DNA of 64,000 nt from JAPLKB01 sp964532465 (lineage in GTDB: Bacteria > Desulfobacterota > Syntrophorhabdia > Syntrophorhabdales > Syntrophorhabdaceae), in contig CAZHHX010000015.1 of NCBI GenBank assembly GCA_964532465.1, positions 15,225 through 79,224 on the forward strand, written 5' to 3'. The position numbers and the translations under genes were made by a program. Below are positions 56,627 to 64,000 of this stretch, piece by piece. Each line of letters starts with the position of its first letter. Position 1 is the first letter of the stretch. The notes beneath the pieces are model-generated. The model had not been told where the DNA came from and made no database searches. It saw only the letters and a program-made list of their open reading frames with translations.

Positions 56627-57586
56627 ATGAAGAACTTTGTTCTATTAGGCGCTGCGGGTTATGTGGCCCCCCGTCATATGAAAGCTATAAAAGAAACAGG
56701 CAATATTCTTGTTGCGGCAATGGATAAGCATGATGCCGTTGGAGTTATTGACAGTTTTTTCCCCGACGCAGCTTTTTTTGTTGAATTTGAGCGTCTTGAC
56801 CGGCACGTGGAGAAGCTCCGCCGTCAGGATAGTGACAGAAAAGTCAATTATGTCTGTATTGCTTCCCCTAACTATCTTCACGATTCTCACATCCGTTTCG
56901 CCTTGAGAGTTGGCGCAGAAGCTATTTGTGAGAAACCTCTTGTTCTGAATCCTTGGAATGTTGATGCGCTGAAAGAGATTGAAAAAGAATCAGGAAGAAC
57001 AGTAAATACGGTCTTACAACTTCGTCACCACCCTACCATTCTGGGCTTAAGGCAGAGGGCGCAATCATTGCCACAAGACAGGAAAATTGAAATTGACTTA
57101 ACATATATTACATCGCGTGGCAAATGGTACCTTGTATCCTGGAAAGGCGATGTAGCAAAATCTGGTGGGTTGGCAACTAATATAGGCATCCATTTCTTCG
57201 ACATACTGCAGTGGATTTTCGGGGATGTTCAATCGAGTGTTGTGCATATCTCAGAACCCATTAAGGCCGCTGGATTTCTTGAGTTACAGAAGGCAAGAAT
57301 AAGATGGTTTTTGTCCATTGACGGCAATGATCTTCCTGCAATTGCACGAAATACCGGGAGGACAACATATCGATCAATTATAGTTGACCGGGAAGAATTG
57401 GAATTCTCTGAAGGTTTTAAGGATCTCCATACAATTGCATATCAAGAAATCCTGAAAGGGAAAGGTTTTGGACTCAATGATGCAAAACCATCAATAGAAA
57501 TGGCCTTTGAGATACGAAATGCAAAACCTGTAGGGCTTAAGGGAGAATATCATCCGTTCCTAAAAGCTATGAAAAGTGAAGTTTAA
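56627..57586 (+). CDS. wbpB: UDP-GlcNAcA 3-dehydrogenase (WbpB-like)
   Basis: A 319-residue Gfo/Idh/MocA-family oxidoreductase that oxidises C3 of UDP-N-acetylglucosaminuronic acid. The N-terminus FVLLGAAGYVAPRHMKAI, the EKP motif with Lys103 (ICEKPLVLNPWNVD) and GGLATNIGIHFFD with His189 match WbpB/WlbA closely. It is followed by wbpD and wbpE, the acetyltransferase and aminotransferase of the same pathway. Confidence 0.92.
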   Translation: MKNFVLLGAAGYVAPRHMKAIKETGNILVAAMDKHDAVGVIDSFFPDAAFFVEFERLDRHVEKLRRQDSDRKVNYVCIASPNYLHDSHIRFALRVGAEAICEKPLVLNPWNVDALKEIEKESGRTVNTVLQLRHHPTILGLRQRAQSLPQDRKIEIDLTYITSRGKWYLVSWKGDVAKSGGLATNIGIHFFDILQWIFGDVQSSVVHISEPIKAAGFLELQKARIRWFLSIDGNDLPAIARNTGRTTYRSIIVDREELEFSEGFKDLHTIAYQEILKGKGFGLNDAKPSIEMAFEIRNAKPVGLKGEYHPFLKAMKSEV

Positions 57587-57597
57587 GGAGTGAGTAG

Positions 57598-58227
57598 TTG
57601 TCGATAAACCAAGAAAGAAAATTCTTTGCACATGAATCAAGTTATATTGATGATGATGTGGTTATCGGGGAAGGTACGAATATCTGGCATTTTTGTCATG
57701 TTTTGAGCGGTTCGAAGATTGGCAAGAATTGCATTGTTGGACAGAACTGCATGATTGGTCCGAATGTAAGTGTTGGGGACAGGTGCAAGTTTCAGAACAA
57801 CGTTTCAGTATATAATGGCGTGGTGCTTGAAGATGAGGTTTTTTGTGGCCCATCCTGTGTATTTACGAATGTTTATAGCCCCAGAGCGTTTATTGAAAGA
57901 AAAACAGAATTTCGACCCACTCTTGTAAAAAGGGGTGCGACTATCGGTGCCAACGCGACAATTGTTTGTGGCGCAACGATTGGCAGTTACTCTCTAATAG
58001 CTGCCGGAGCAGTTGTCAAAATGGATGTCCCTGACTATGCCATTGTCGTTGGCGTCCCTGCAAGGCAGGTTGGGTGGGCATGTAAATGTGGAACGACACT
58101 GAGACAGGCGGTGGGCGATGGGCAAGAGGCGATGGGCAAGGCTTCGTCAGACCCCTTAGTTTGCGGCTATTGTAGCAATCAGTATTGTATTAACGGTGAT
58201 AGTCTAACCCCAATAATTGAAAAATAG
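57598..58227 (+). CDS. wbpD: UDP-GlcNAc3NA N-acetyltransferase (WbpD-like)
   Basis: A 209-residue left-handed beta-helix acetyltransferase that acetylates the 3-amino group of UDP-GlcNAc(3NH2)A. The hexapeptide repeats run from about residue 20 (VVIGEGTNIWHFCHV) to about 155. The start is a TTG with AAGGAG upstream. The C-terminal tail has two cysteine pairs (CKC and CGYCSNQYC) separated by a glycine- and alanine-rich stretch encoded by heptamer repeats (58106-58140), which most homologues should lack. Confidence 0.9.
   Translation: MSINQERKFFAHESSYIDDDVVIGEGTNIWHFCHVLSGSKIGKNCIVGQNCMIGPNVSVGDRCKFQNNVSVYNGVVLEDEVFCGPSCVFTNVYSPRAFIERKTEFRPTLVKRGATIGANATIVCGATIGSYSLIAAGAVVKMDVPDYAIVVGVPARQVGWACKCGTTLRQAVGDGQEAMGKASSDPLVCGYCSNQYCINGDSLTPIIEK
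58106..58140 (+). repeat. Five 7-bp tandem repeats inside wbpD
   Basis: Heptamers AGGCGGT, GGGCGAT, GGGCAAG, AGGCGAT, GGGCAAG, alternating two related units. They are in frame and encode QAVGDGQEAMGKA between the two cysteine pairs of the WbpD tail. The reverse complement of this unit resembles the repeat at 58388-58415, 250 bases downstream, so the two arrays form an imperfect inverted pair around the wbpD-wbpE gap. Confidence 0.85.
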
Positions 58228-58345
58228 AAAGCAAACGGTAGATAGCAAAAGCGTTTATGATGGAATCGATTTGGAATGTATAGAACTGGGTAAGATGATC
58301 GGTAAGCTAATAAAAGCCCGACAAACCCCAAAGGTTGTCATATGA
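58217..58345 (+). pseudogene. Possible 42-codon remnant between wbpD and wbpE
   Basis: A frame from a TTG at 58217 to TGA at 58343-58345 ends LECIELGKMIGKLIKARQ, which is faintly like the last helix of small four-helix-bundle proteins often found as mobile inserts. There is no start of such a protein here. Very tentative. Confidence 0.2.
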
Positions 58346-58387
58346 TTTCTATCCCTCCTATCGCCTCTTGCCTGTCTTTTTTACCTA

Positions 58388-58415
58388 TAGTCGCTCGCCC
58401 ATTGCCCCTCGCCCG
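58388..58415 (+). repeat. 7-bp repeats just upstream of the wbpE start
   Basis: Heptamers TAGTCGC, TCGCCCA, TTGCCCC, TCGCCCG, preceded by weaker copies from about 58360 (ATCGCCT, CTTGCCT). The array ends right before the GGAAGG ribosome binding site of wbpE and is roughly the inverse of the wbpD array. Confidence 0.75.
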
Positions 58416-58424
58416 GAAGGTCTT

Positions 58425-59642
58425 ATGACCCGGGTTCCAATGTTAGACCTTCGTGCCGAATATGAATACATGAAAAATGATCTTGATGCTGCAATAGCCC
58501 GTTGCCTTGATCATCAACAATGGATTTTTGGCCCTGAAGTGAAAGAATTTGAAGATAAGGTGGCCGAATATCTTGGAGTTCAACATTGCATTGGAACGTC
58601 TTCGGGTACTGACGCGCTTGTCCTTGCATTGCGGGCGCTTGCAATAAAGACGAAAGGCCAGGAATATTTTGACCGCTCTGATCTCATTATAACAACCCCA
58701 TTTACTTTTACAGCCACTGGCGATGCTATCCTCCGTGCCGGCGCCACCCCTCTCTTTGTTGATATCAATCCTACCACTTACGATATTGATCCGGCTCTTA
58801 TTCGTAAGGTATTGGCAAAGAACAAAGAACCGGGAGTAAATAGTTATGGGACATCTTCAAAGGTTGTTGGCATCTTGCCAGTGCATTTATACGGCCGCCC
58901 CTGCCAAATGGATGAAATCATGGCTATCGCGGTGGAATATGGATTGTTTGTTATCGAAGATTGTGCTCAGGCATTTGGAGCCAAACAGCTAACAGCGAAC
59001 AGCGAAGAGCGAATGGTGGGAGGTATTGGAGACATAGGGTGTTTTAGCTTCTTCCCTTCGAAAAACCTTGGCGGTTTTGGTGATGCAGGGATGGTGTCTA
59101 CCAATGACAACGAAACGGCAGAACTTATCCGTATGCTCATAAAACATGGCGGCAAAAACAAATATCACGCTGATCACATTGGTTACAATGCCCGTATCGA
59201 TACAATACAAGCAGCAATTCTTCTGGTGAAGTTACGATTTATAGATGAATTTAACAATCAACGCCGATACATAGCCTCTCTCTACAATGAAGAACTAAAA
59301 GATTTAAGGGAAATTGTTTTGCCATCAGCAACACACAATTCACAATTTGCTAATGCTGATCATGTATATCATCAATACACTATATGGGTAAAGAACGGCA
59401 AAAGAGATGGGCTTCAAAATTGTCTTAAAGAAAAGTGTATTGATACTGCAGTTTATTATCCATTTCCACTTCATAAGATGAAGGTTTTCATAGACAAAGT
59501 TGGTTTAACAGAAAACAATTTTGTAAATGCTGAAACGGCAACCAAGTGCGTTTTAAGCCTGCCCGTAAATCCACTTCAAGATATTGAGGCAACAAAAATA
59601 ATAATTAAAACAATAAAAAATTATTATGGTTATGATGAATAA
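58425..59642 (+). CDS. wbpE: UDP-3-keto-GlcNAcA aminotransferase (WbpE-like)
   Basis: A 405-residue DegT-family aminotransferase making UDP-GlcNAc(3NH2)A. Motifs: MLDLRAEYEYMK, GTSSGTDALVLALRAL, VIEDCAQAFGA and CFSFFPSKNLGGFGDAG with PLP lysine Lys213. The ATG at 58425, after GGAAGG, is preferred; an upstream in-frame TTG at 58335 would add a peptide encoded by heptamer repeats. It is longer than usual because of three small insertions: near residues 134-146, at 187-196 (heptamers, 58984-59011) and around the segment SATHNSQFANAD (CACAATT twice, 59334-59347). Confidence 0.9.
   Translation: MTRVPMLDLRAEYEYMKNDLDAAIARCLDHQQWIFGPEVKEFEDKVAEYLGVQHCIGTSSGTDALVLALRALAIKTKGQEYFDRSDLIITTPFTFTATGDAILRAGATPLFVDINPTTYDIDPALIRKVLAKNKEPGVNSYGTSSKVVGILPVHLYGRPCQMDEIMAIAVEYGLFVIEDCAQAFGAKQLTANSEERMVGGIGDIGCFSFFPSKNLGGFGDAGMVSTNDNETAELIRMLIKHGGKNKYHADHIGYNARIDTIQAAILLVKLRFIDEFNNQRRYIASLYNEELKDLREIVLPSATHNSQFANADHVYHQYTIWVKNGKRDGLQNCLKEKCIDTAVYYPFPLHKMKVFIDKVGLTENNFVNAETATKCVLSLPVNPLQDIEATKIIIKTIKNYYGYDE
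58984..59011 (+). repeat. Four 7-bp tandem repeats inside wbpE
   Basis: AACAGCT, AACAGCG, AACAGCG, AAGAGCG in frame, encoding QLTANSEER between two conserved blocks of the aminotransferase (AQAFGAK and GGIGDIGCFSFF). A two-copy CACAATT repeat occurs further down the same gene at 59334-59347. The units differ from those in fcl and wbpD but the period is the same. Confidence 0.8.
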
Positions 59643-59779
59643 TATTATTTTTTAAGTCAAGTGGGTTTTAGATCTTTATTGAGTAGTCCGATTCTTTATT
59701 CTTGGCTGGAAGCTTCTCGTTAACAAATAATCCCTGTAATGAGGTGTTTGTCGCTAATACAAAAAAACGAGTCAGAACG

Positions 59780-60847
59780 ATGAAAGTGCTCCATGCAATG
59801 CACACAACCTCCCCAAACAACGGAAGCATAAATCAAATGATTTTCGAACAGATGGCAGCACGTTCCTTGGGGCTTCCTTGGGTTAGCAAGATTTTTGGTC
59901 CTGGTCTGGGTAGCAATGAAATTTTCCAAAATATGTCAGCCAACAGAGAAAGGCGTCTTCAGGCTAAGTTGGACTACTATCGTTGGTTGTTCCGACAGAT
60001 GAATTATTATGATGTCTTGCTCCTGCGATATTCTCCATACGATCCATTTCAGTTAAAATTTCTAAAGGATTTAAACAAACCTGTGTATTTAGTGTGCCAT
60101 TCATTCGAGGTGGAGGACGTTTCGATAGGCCGAGGCTTGCTGCCGAAAGTGAAAGGGTCCCTTGAGCGTTTGATCGGGCCGTATGCAATTCGTCAAGCGA
60201 CCGGTGTTATTGCTGTGACTCACGAGATCGGCCAATATGAGCTTGCCCGGTCAAAAACAGAAAACCGCAATTACCATTTCTATCCGAATGGAATTCATTA
60301 TGAGGAATTTGTTGTCCGCGATTCCCGGCAGAACGATATGCCTGATCTTTTATTTGTCGCTTCAGAATTCTTTACCTGGAATGGTCTTGATCTGCTTTTG
60401 GCGCAAATGTCAAAACACCCGGATATTGAACTAAGGCTTAATTTAGTTGGTAAAATTCCAACCGATTTGTTGAAGATAGCTGCTCAGGATCAGAGATGTG
60501 TTATACATGGGATGCTTGATAGCAAAAAAATAGAATATCTTTCGGCTCGTGCGTGGATTGGGCTGGCCTCATTTGCGCTCTTACGCAAAGGCATGCGCCA
60601 AGCTTGTTCTCTGAAAGTGCGTGAATACTTGCGAGCTGGTTTGCCGGTTTATGCAAACTACGAAGAAGTTTTTAATGATATGAATCCATTTTATAAAAAT
60701 GGTCCTTGCGATCTGCTTGAGATAATAGATTTTGCGATTGCATCCAGGTCGATTGATAAAGGTCTTGTTTCTAAAGAAAGTCGTGATAGTATCGAAAAGA
60801 GTGTTTTGCTTGATCGTTTGTATCATGAAATAGAGTTGAATTGGTAA
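59780..60847 (+). CDS. GT-B glycosyltransferase
   Basis: A 355-residue GT-B protein starting MKVLHAMHTTSPNNGSINQM. The middle has VCHSFEVEDVSIG and GVIAVTHEIGQYEL; the donor domain has LLFVASEFFTWNGLDLLL and KGMRQACSLKVREYLRAGLPVY. The start at 59780 is preferred because the N-terminal beta strand begins there; an upstream in-frame codon exists at 59702. It probably adds a sugar made by the preceding genes. Specificity unknown. Confidence 0.75.
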   Translation: MKVLHAMHTTSPNNGSINQMIFEQMAARSLGLPWVSKIFGPGLGSNEIFQNMSANRERRLQAKLDYYRWLFRQMNYYDVLLLRYSPYDPFQLKFLKDLNKPVYLVCHSFEVEDVSIGRGLLPKVKGSLERLIGPYAIRQATGVIAVTHEIGQYELARSKTENRNYHFYPNGIHYEEFVVRDSRQNDMPDLLFVASEFFTWNGLDLLLAQMSKHPDIELRLNLVGKIPTDLLKIAAQDQRCVIHGMLDSKKIEYLSARAWIGLASFALLRKGMRQACSLKVREYLRAGLPVYANYEEVFNDMNPFYKNGPCDLLEIIDFAIASRSIDKGLVSKESRDSIEKSVLLDRLYHEIELNW

Positions 60848-60900
60848 TCTCAGAATTTTCAAACCTTTCATTCTGTTAATACCTCTCATCGGAAATAGAC

Positions 60901-61896
60901 ATGCTCTCACAATATAAAAAATTGCTTTTACGACAGGTATTTCGTATTGGACGGTTCTCGGAGCAACCAACGAATCTGAATGTCTTTACTACGAATCGCT
61001 GCAACTTTTCCTGTTTTTATTGTAGCAGAAACACTAAGGATTTCTATCCGGACACTGAGTATCACTATGACGACAAGAGCGAGTTTCACACTGAGAATTT
61101 GCAGATGTTGCTAGACCGATATCCGAGAATTAAATCGGTTACCTTTGTCGGTATTGGCGAACCATTTCTCATAAGGGACCTTATCCCTATGGCTCAGTTG
61201 GCCAAAGAGCGAGGCAAGAAAACTTCTGTGACCTCAAACGGCAGTCTTTTGCACCATCATTGGGACAAGATCGGTGAGTGCTTCGACAGTATATCCATCA
61301 GCTTACATGGTTTGAATGCTACTGAAATCATGTCTATCGCCAAGGTAAATGAGCGGACTTTCAACCAGTTTGTAGACAACCTTCGACAATTGATTCAGGT
61401 GGAGGTTAAGAAGCATCCCCGCCTTCACGTTTGCGCTTCTGTTGTTCTGCTTAAACAAAACCTGGATCGAGTACGTTGTGCCGCAGCCTTCTGCGCCGAA
61501 GTTGGAATCCGGGAGCTGGACCTCCAGAACTATCTCGCCCTTGGACCCGACGCAGTCGAGAACGTCATCTGCGACGACGAGCAGGAGTATATCGACTTTG
61601 CCCATGGCCTCGTATCCGAGTATGCTGGTCGAGTCAAGATTAACCAGCCGGTTTGGATCAAGCGTGATGAGTTTAAAATGAGTTGGAATTGTGTCTGTTT
61701 CTACCGCCATTTAAGGGTTGATGGTCTCGGCAACGTAAGTGGATGTGGCCGTATCTTGCCACCAGTCGCTGAAAACGGTAATTTTTTAGAAGAAACAGAT
61801 GTTTTTTCCAATAACTATTTCAAAACCATGCGGAAAGCCTTTCGTACAGGCAGAGGAATACCCGGCTGTTGTCGCTACTGCCCAGATGCTCAGTAG
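60901..61896 (+). CDS. Radical SAM protein with SPASM-like C-terminus
   Basis: A 331-residue radical SAM enzyme. Cys34-x3-Cys38-x2-Cys41 (RCNFSCFYC), FVGIGEPFL as the GGE-type strand, SISLHGLNATEI, and C-terminal cysteines in CVCFYRH, SGCGRI and GCCRYCPDA for an auxiliary cluster. GC content is higher than in the neighbouring genes. It is flanked by glycosyltransferases. The 260 bases after it contain no complete gene other than the 5' extension discussed for the next one. Confidence 0.84.
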   Translation: MLSQYKKLLLRQVFRIGRFSEQPTNLNVFTTNRCNFSCFYCSRNTKDFYPDTEYHYDDKSEFHTENLQMLLDRYPRIKSVTFVGIGEPFLIRDLIPMAQLAKERGKKTSVTSNGSLLHHHWDKIGECFDSISISLHGLNATEIMSIAKVNERTFNQFVDNLRQLIQVEVKKHPRLHVCASVVLLKQNLDRVRCAAAFCAEVGIRELDLQNYLALGPDAVENVICDDEQEYIDFAHGLVSEYAGRVKINQPVWIKRDEFKMSWNCVCFYRHLRVDGLGNVSGCGRILPPVAENGNFLEETDVFSNNYFKTMRKAFRTGRGIPGCCRYCPDAQ

Positions 61897-62156
61897 TACA
61901 CAATATACTTAATTATTTCAAAATGATAAATGGTTTCACAGAAAAATCGTTTATGGACGGCTCCTTCCTGCCAGATACTTTAATAAAAAAGTTCCTTTAG
62001 AACTGCTCGTACAAAATTGGTTTTATGCAAACTATACCGCTTCCCGAGTTTTTGTTTCTTAAATATTCAATTATTTTAAATAATTTATTGTGAGTCTATA
62101 TTAAAACTCTCGACTTTATTATTATCTCGTCAATTGATTGGACCACTCATTGGCAG

Positions 62157-63944
62157 ATGCATCAACAGTTGGCTACTTCGATAGTAGACGCAGGGCATCG
62201 AGTTCTTTTTATTGAGAATACTGGTGTCAGATCTCCTCAAATAAAAGACATTGGACGTATTGTAGACCGAATAAGTAATAGATTAAGATCTTTGCACGGT
62301 TTCCGTCAAATAAACGATAAATTATGTCTTTACTCGCCCGCATTTGTTCCTTTTCCATACTCAAGAATAGCCAATTATATTAATCTGATATTTATTTCTA
62401 CCGCAATTAAAAGATGGATGTTTGCTGCACGGTTTTCTGATCCAGTTGCTATCTCTTTTTTACCTACACCCCTTGTGCAGGGTTTAATAAATGAGATAAA
62501 TCCAAAACTTTCCATTTATTATTGCGCTAACGACATGGCTGGCGCTTCAACTGCAACAGCGCCCCTTAGATTCTGGGAGAACCGTTTATTTGCCACCGCT
62601 GATTTGGTATTTACAATTTCAGAGGCCATAAGTGACAGGGCCAAACCTTTTGCCCGTTCAATTTACTCTTTTCCGGCGGGCGTTGATTCTAAGAAATTCG
62701 ATCCTTTAGATGTAAATATTACCCTTCCCGCAGATGTTAAGAATATCAATAAACCTGTTATTGGATATATTGGTGCTATCAGTGATGTTTTTGACAAAGC
62801 CCTAATTATCGAATTGGCGAAAGCCTTGCCGCACGCAACGGTCTTACTGGTAGGACCAAAATATACAAATACATCTATCCTGGAAAAATGTCCAAACATT
62901 GTTATGCTCGGAGAACGGCCGCATGATCAGATGCCTAACTATATCAATATGTTTGACGTGGCTCTGATCCCATATGTGGTTAACGAATTTACTGACAGCG
63001 TATACTCGTGCAAGTTAAATGAATATTTGTCAATGGGTGTTCCTGTTGTTTCAACCAACACGAGAGAAGTCCGTGTATTTGCAGAGCGCTTTCACCATGT
63101 TGTTATGATAGGGCAAGATAGTGCTGACTTTATCGCTAAAGTCAAGGTGATGCTAAACGATCCGCAGATTTACTTGCAATCAATGCGTGATAAACGCATG
63201 GCTGTTGCCAAGGAGAACACATGGGATAAACGTTTTGCGGGGATTATGGAAGTTATTCACAAGCACCTTATCATGAAGTCAAAAGAACCGTCAAGCTGGA
63301 AAGAGAGCCTGATCAAATACTACAGCCGTTCTCGTACCCGTTGGCTGATTCGTACAGCATTTGTAGTTTGCCTGTATTTGTTTGTCTTCCATACACCCTT
63401 ATTTTGGTTTGCCGGCAATCAATTGGTTGTTAGGCATAAGCCTCAAACATCTGATGCCATAGTGGTGTTCAGCGGCGACGGTGAATCAACCTATCGAAAT
63501 GCCAGCTACCAACGCAGGGCGCTTGATGCAGCCAGTTTCTATAAGCAAGGTTATGCGTCAAGCATTTTTCTTTCATCCGGCAAGGAGCAAACTATTTCCG
63601 AAGTAGAAGTGATTCGTTTGTTTCTGGTTGAAAAGGGTGTTCCGCGCTCCGCTATTAATATACTCGACAAGTATCCCAGTAGCACCTACCAGAATGTGGT
63701 AATGGTGGATCGTATGCTTAAGTCTCACGGGGTACACTCAATTCTCTTTTTAACATCACCCTACCACTCCCGGCGAGCACTCTGGCTATGGAGGAAACAA
63801 GCCCCGGATATTGCCGTCCTGTCACCATCTGTCATGGATACTCCGCCAAGCAATCCACAATGGAGTGCCACTGTTGATCAGATTAAGGTAATTGCCTACG
63901 AATACATGGCGATTGGATACAATTACATGAGAGGTTGGTTGTAA
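62157..63944 (+). CDS. Glycosyltransferase fused to a DUF218/YdcF-like domain
   Basis: A 595-residue three-part protein. The first 370 residues are a GT-B glycosyltransferase (GHRVLFIENTGVR, VFTISEAISDRA, IGYIGAISDVFDKAL, YSCKLNEYLSMGVPVVST). A membrane segment follows (AFVVCLYLFVFHTPLFWFAG), and the C-terminus is a DUF218 (YdcF/SanA/ElyC) domain (SDAIVVFSGDGESTYR, IFLSSGKEQT, TSPYHSRRALWLW). The frame is open upstream to 62094 and encodes DFIIISSIDWTTHW, which looks like the missing first strand of the glycosyltransferase, but no ATG, GTG or TTG lies there; ATT at 62100 is possible. The true start is therefore unsettled. Confidence 0.8.
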   Translation: MHQQLATSIVDAGHRVLFIENTGVRSPQIKDIGRIVDRISNRLRSLHGFRQINDKLCLYSPAFVPFPYSRIANYINLIFISTAIKRWMFAARFSDPVAISFLPTPLVQGLINEINPKLSIYYCANDMAGASTATAPLRFWENRLFATADLVFTISEAISDRAKPFARSIYSFPAGVDSKKFDPLDVNITLPADVKNINKPVIGYIGAISDVFDKALIIELAKALPHATVLLVGPKYTNTSILEKCPNIVMLGERPHDQMPNYINMFDVALIPYVVNEFTDSVYSCKLNEYLSMGVPVVSTNTREVRVFAERFHHVVMIGQDSADFIAKVKVMLNDPQIYLQSMRDKRMAVAKENTWDKRFAGIMEVIHKHLIMKSKEPSSWKESLIKYYSRSRTRWLIRTAFVVCLYLFVFHTPLFWFAGNQLVVRHKPQTSDAIVVFSGDGESTYRNASYQRRALDAASFYKQGYASSIFLSSGKEQTISEVEVIRLFLVEKGVPRSAINILDKYPSSTYQNVVMVDRMLKSHGVHSILFLTSPYHSRRALWLWRKQAPDIAVLSPSVMDTPPSNPQWSATVDQIKVIAYEYMAIGYNYMRGWL

Positions 63945-64000
63945 GTAATACTACAACGACATTTGACCATTAATCCTCATCTTGCGTTTTCGGTGTGACA

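Noticed and set aside
58335..58424. An extended N-terminus for WbpE from a TTG at 58335
   Set aside because: The extra residues are encoded mostly by heptamer repeats, and an ATG with GGAAGG upstream at 58425 starts exactly where family homology begins.

Overview
The window is one unbroken surface-polysaccharide island. About 50 genes, all on the + strand, encode nucleotide-sugar enzymes, glycosyltransferases, sugar-modifying enzymes, two Wzx-type flippases and a candidate polymerase. I see no rRNA, tRNA, CRISPR array, intact insertion sequence or housekeeping gene. The contents (Wzx/Wzy-type genes, a UDP-ManNAc3NAcA-type pathway with HisH/HisF/WbpG) fit O-antigen or capsule synthesis in a Gram-negative bacterium. 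Moderate-to-low GC, four radical SAM proteins, a REP-like palindrome and period-7 repeats would suit an anaerobic lineage such as Desulfobacterota or Nitrospirota. That placement is inference only; no marker gene is present.

Layout. 0-10 kb: end of a GDP-fucose synthase, then rfbA, a nucleotide-sugar dehydrogenase, a sugar C-methyltransferase, an aminotransferase, an RmlC-like cupin, three SDR enzymes and a methyltransferase, together resembling a branched amino-deoxysugar pathway. 10-15 kb: a 4,6-dehydratase followed by two tandem aminotransferases and two tandem formyltransferase-like proteins; in each pair one member has lost a key catalytic residue. 15-21 kb: glycosyltransferases, a flippase and methyltransferases. 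21-28 kb: an AT-rich block with a gene broken at an (AT)8 tract, three glycosyltransferases, a ColD-like 3-dehydratase and an SDR. 28-41 kb: WecB, two asparagine synthetase-like amidotransferases, a polymerase candidate, a transglutaminase-like protein with Cys replaced by Ser, a nested inverted repeat, WbpP-like and WbpI-like epimerases and a deacetylase. 41-49.5 kb: a tight run with a B12-type radical SAM protein, a GNAT/FemAB-like protein, a heparinase-like toroid protein, a second radical SAM protein, a canonical formyltransferase and two methyltransferases. 49.5-64 kb: second flippase, a large membrane protein, HisH-HisF-WbpG, a radical SAM protein, WbpB-WbpD-WbpE, a glycosyltransferase, a fourth radical SAM protein and a glycosyltransferase-DUF218 fusion.

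Working together. WbpB, WbpE, WbpD and a WbpI-type epimerase, with a dehydrogenase near the left end, would give UDP-ManNAc3NAcA. HisH, HisF and WbpG would convert it to an acetamidino sugar. The 10-15 kb module probably makes a 4-formamido-4,6-dideoxyhexose and the ColD-like enzyme a 3,6-dideoxyhexose. Several aminotransferases and two amidotransferases point to a nitrogen-rich glycan. The observations most worth testing are the canonical/degenerate enzyme pairs, the possible phase-variable (AT)8 gene, the heptamer repeats embedded in sugar-enzyme genes, and the radical SAM-rich module.
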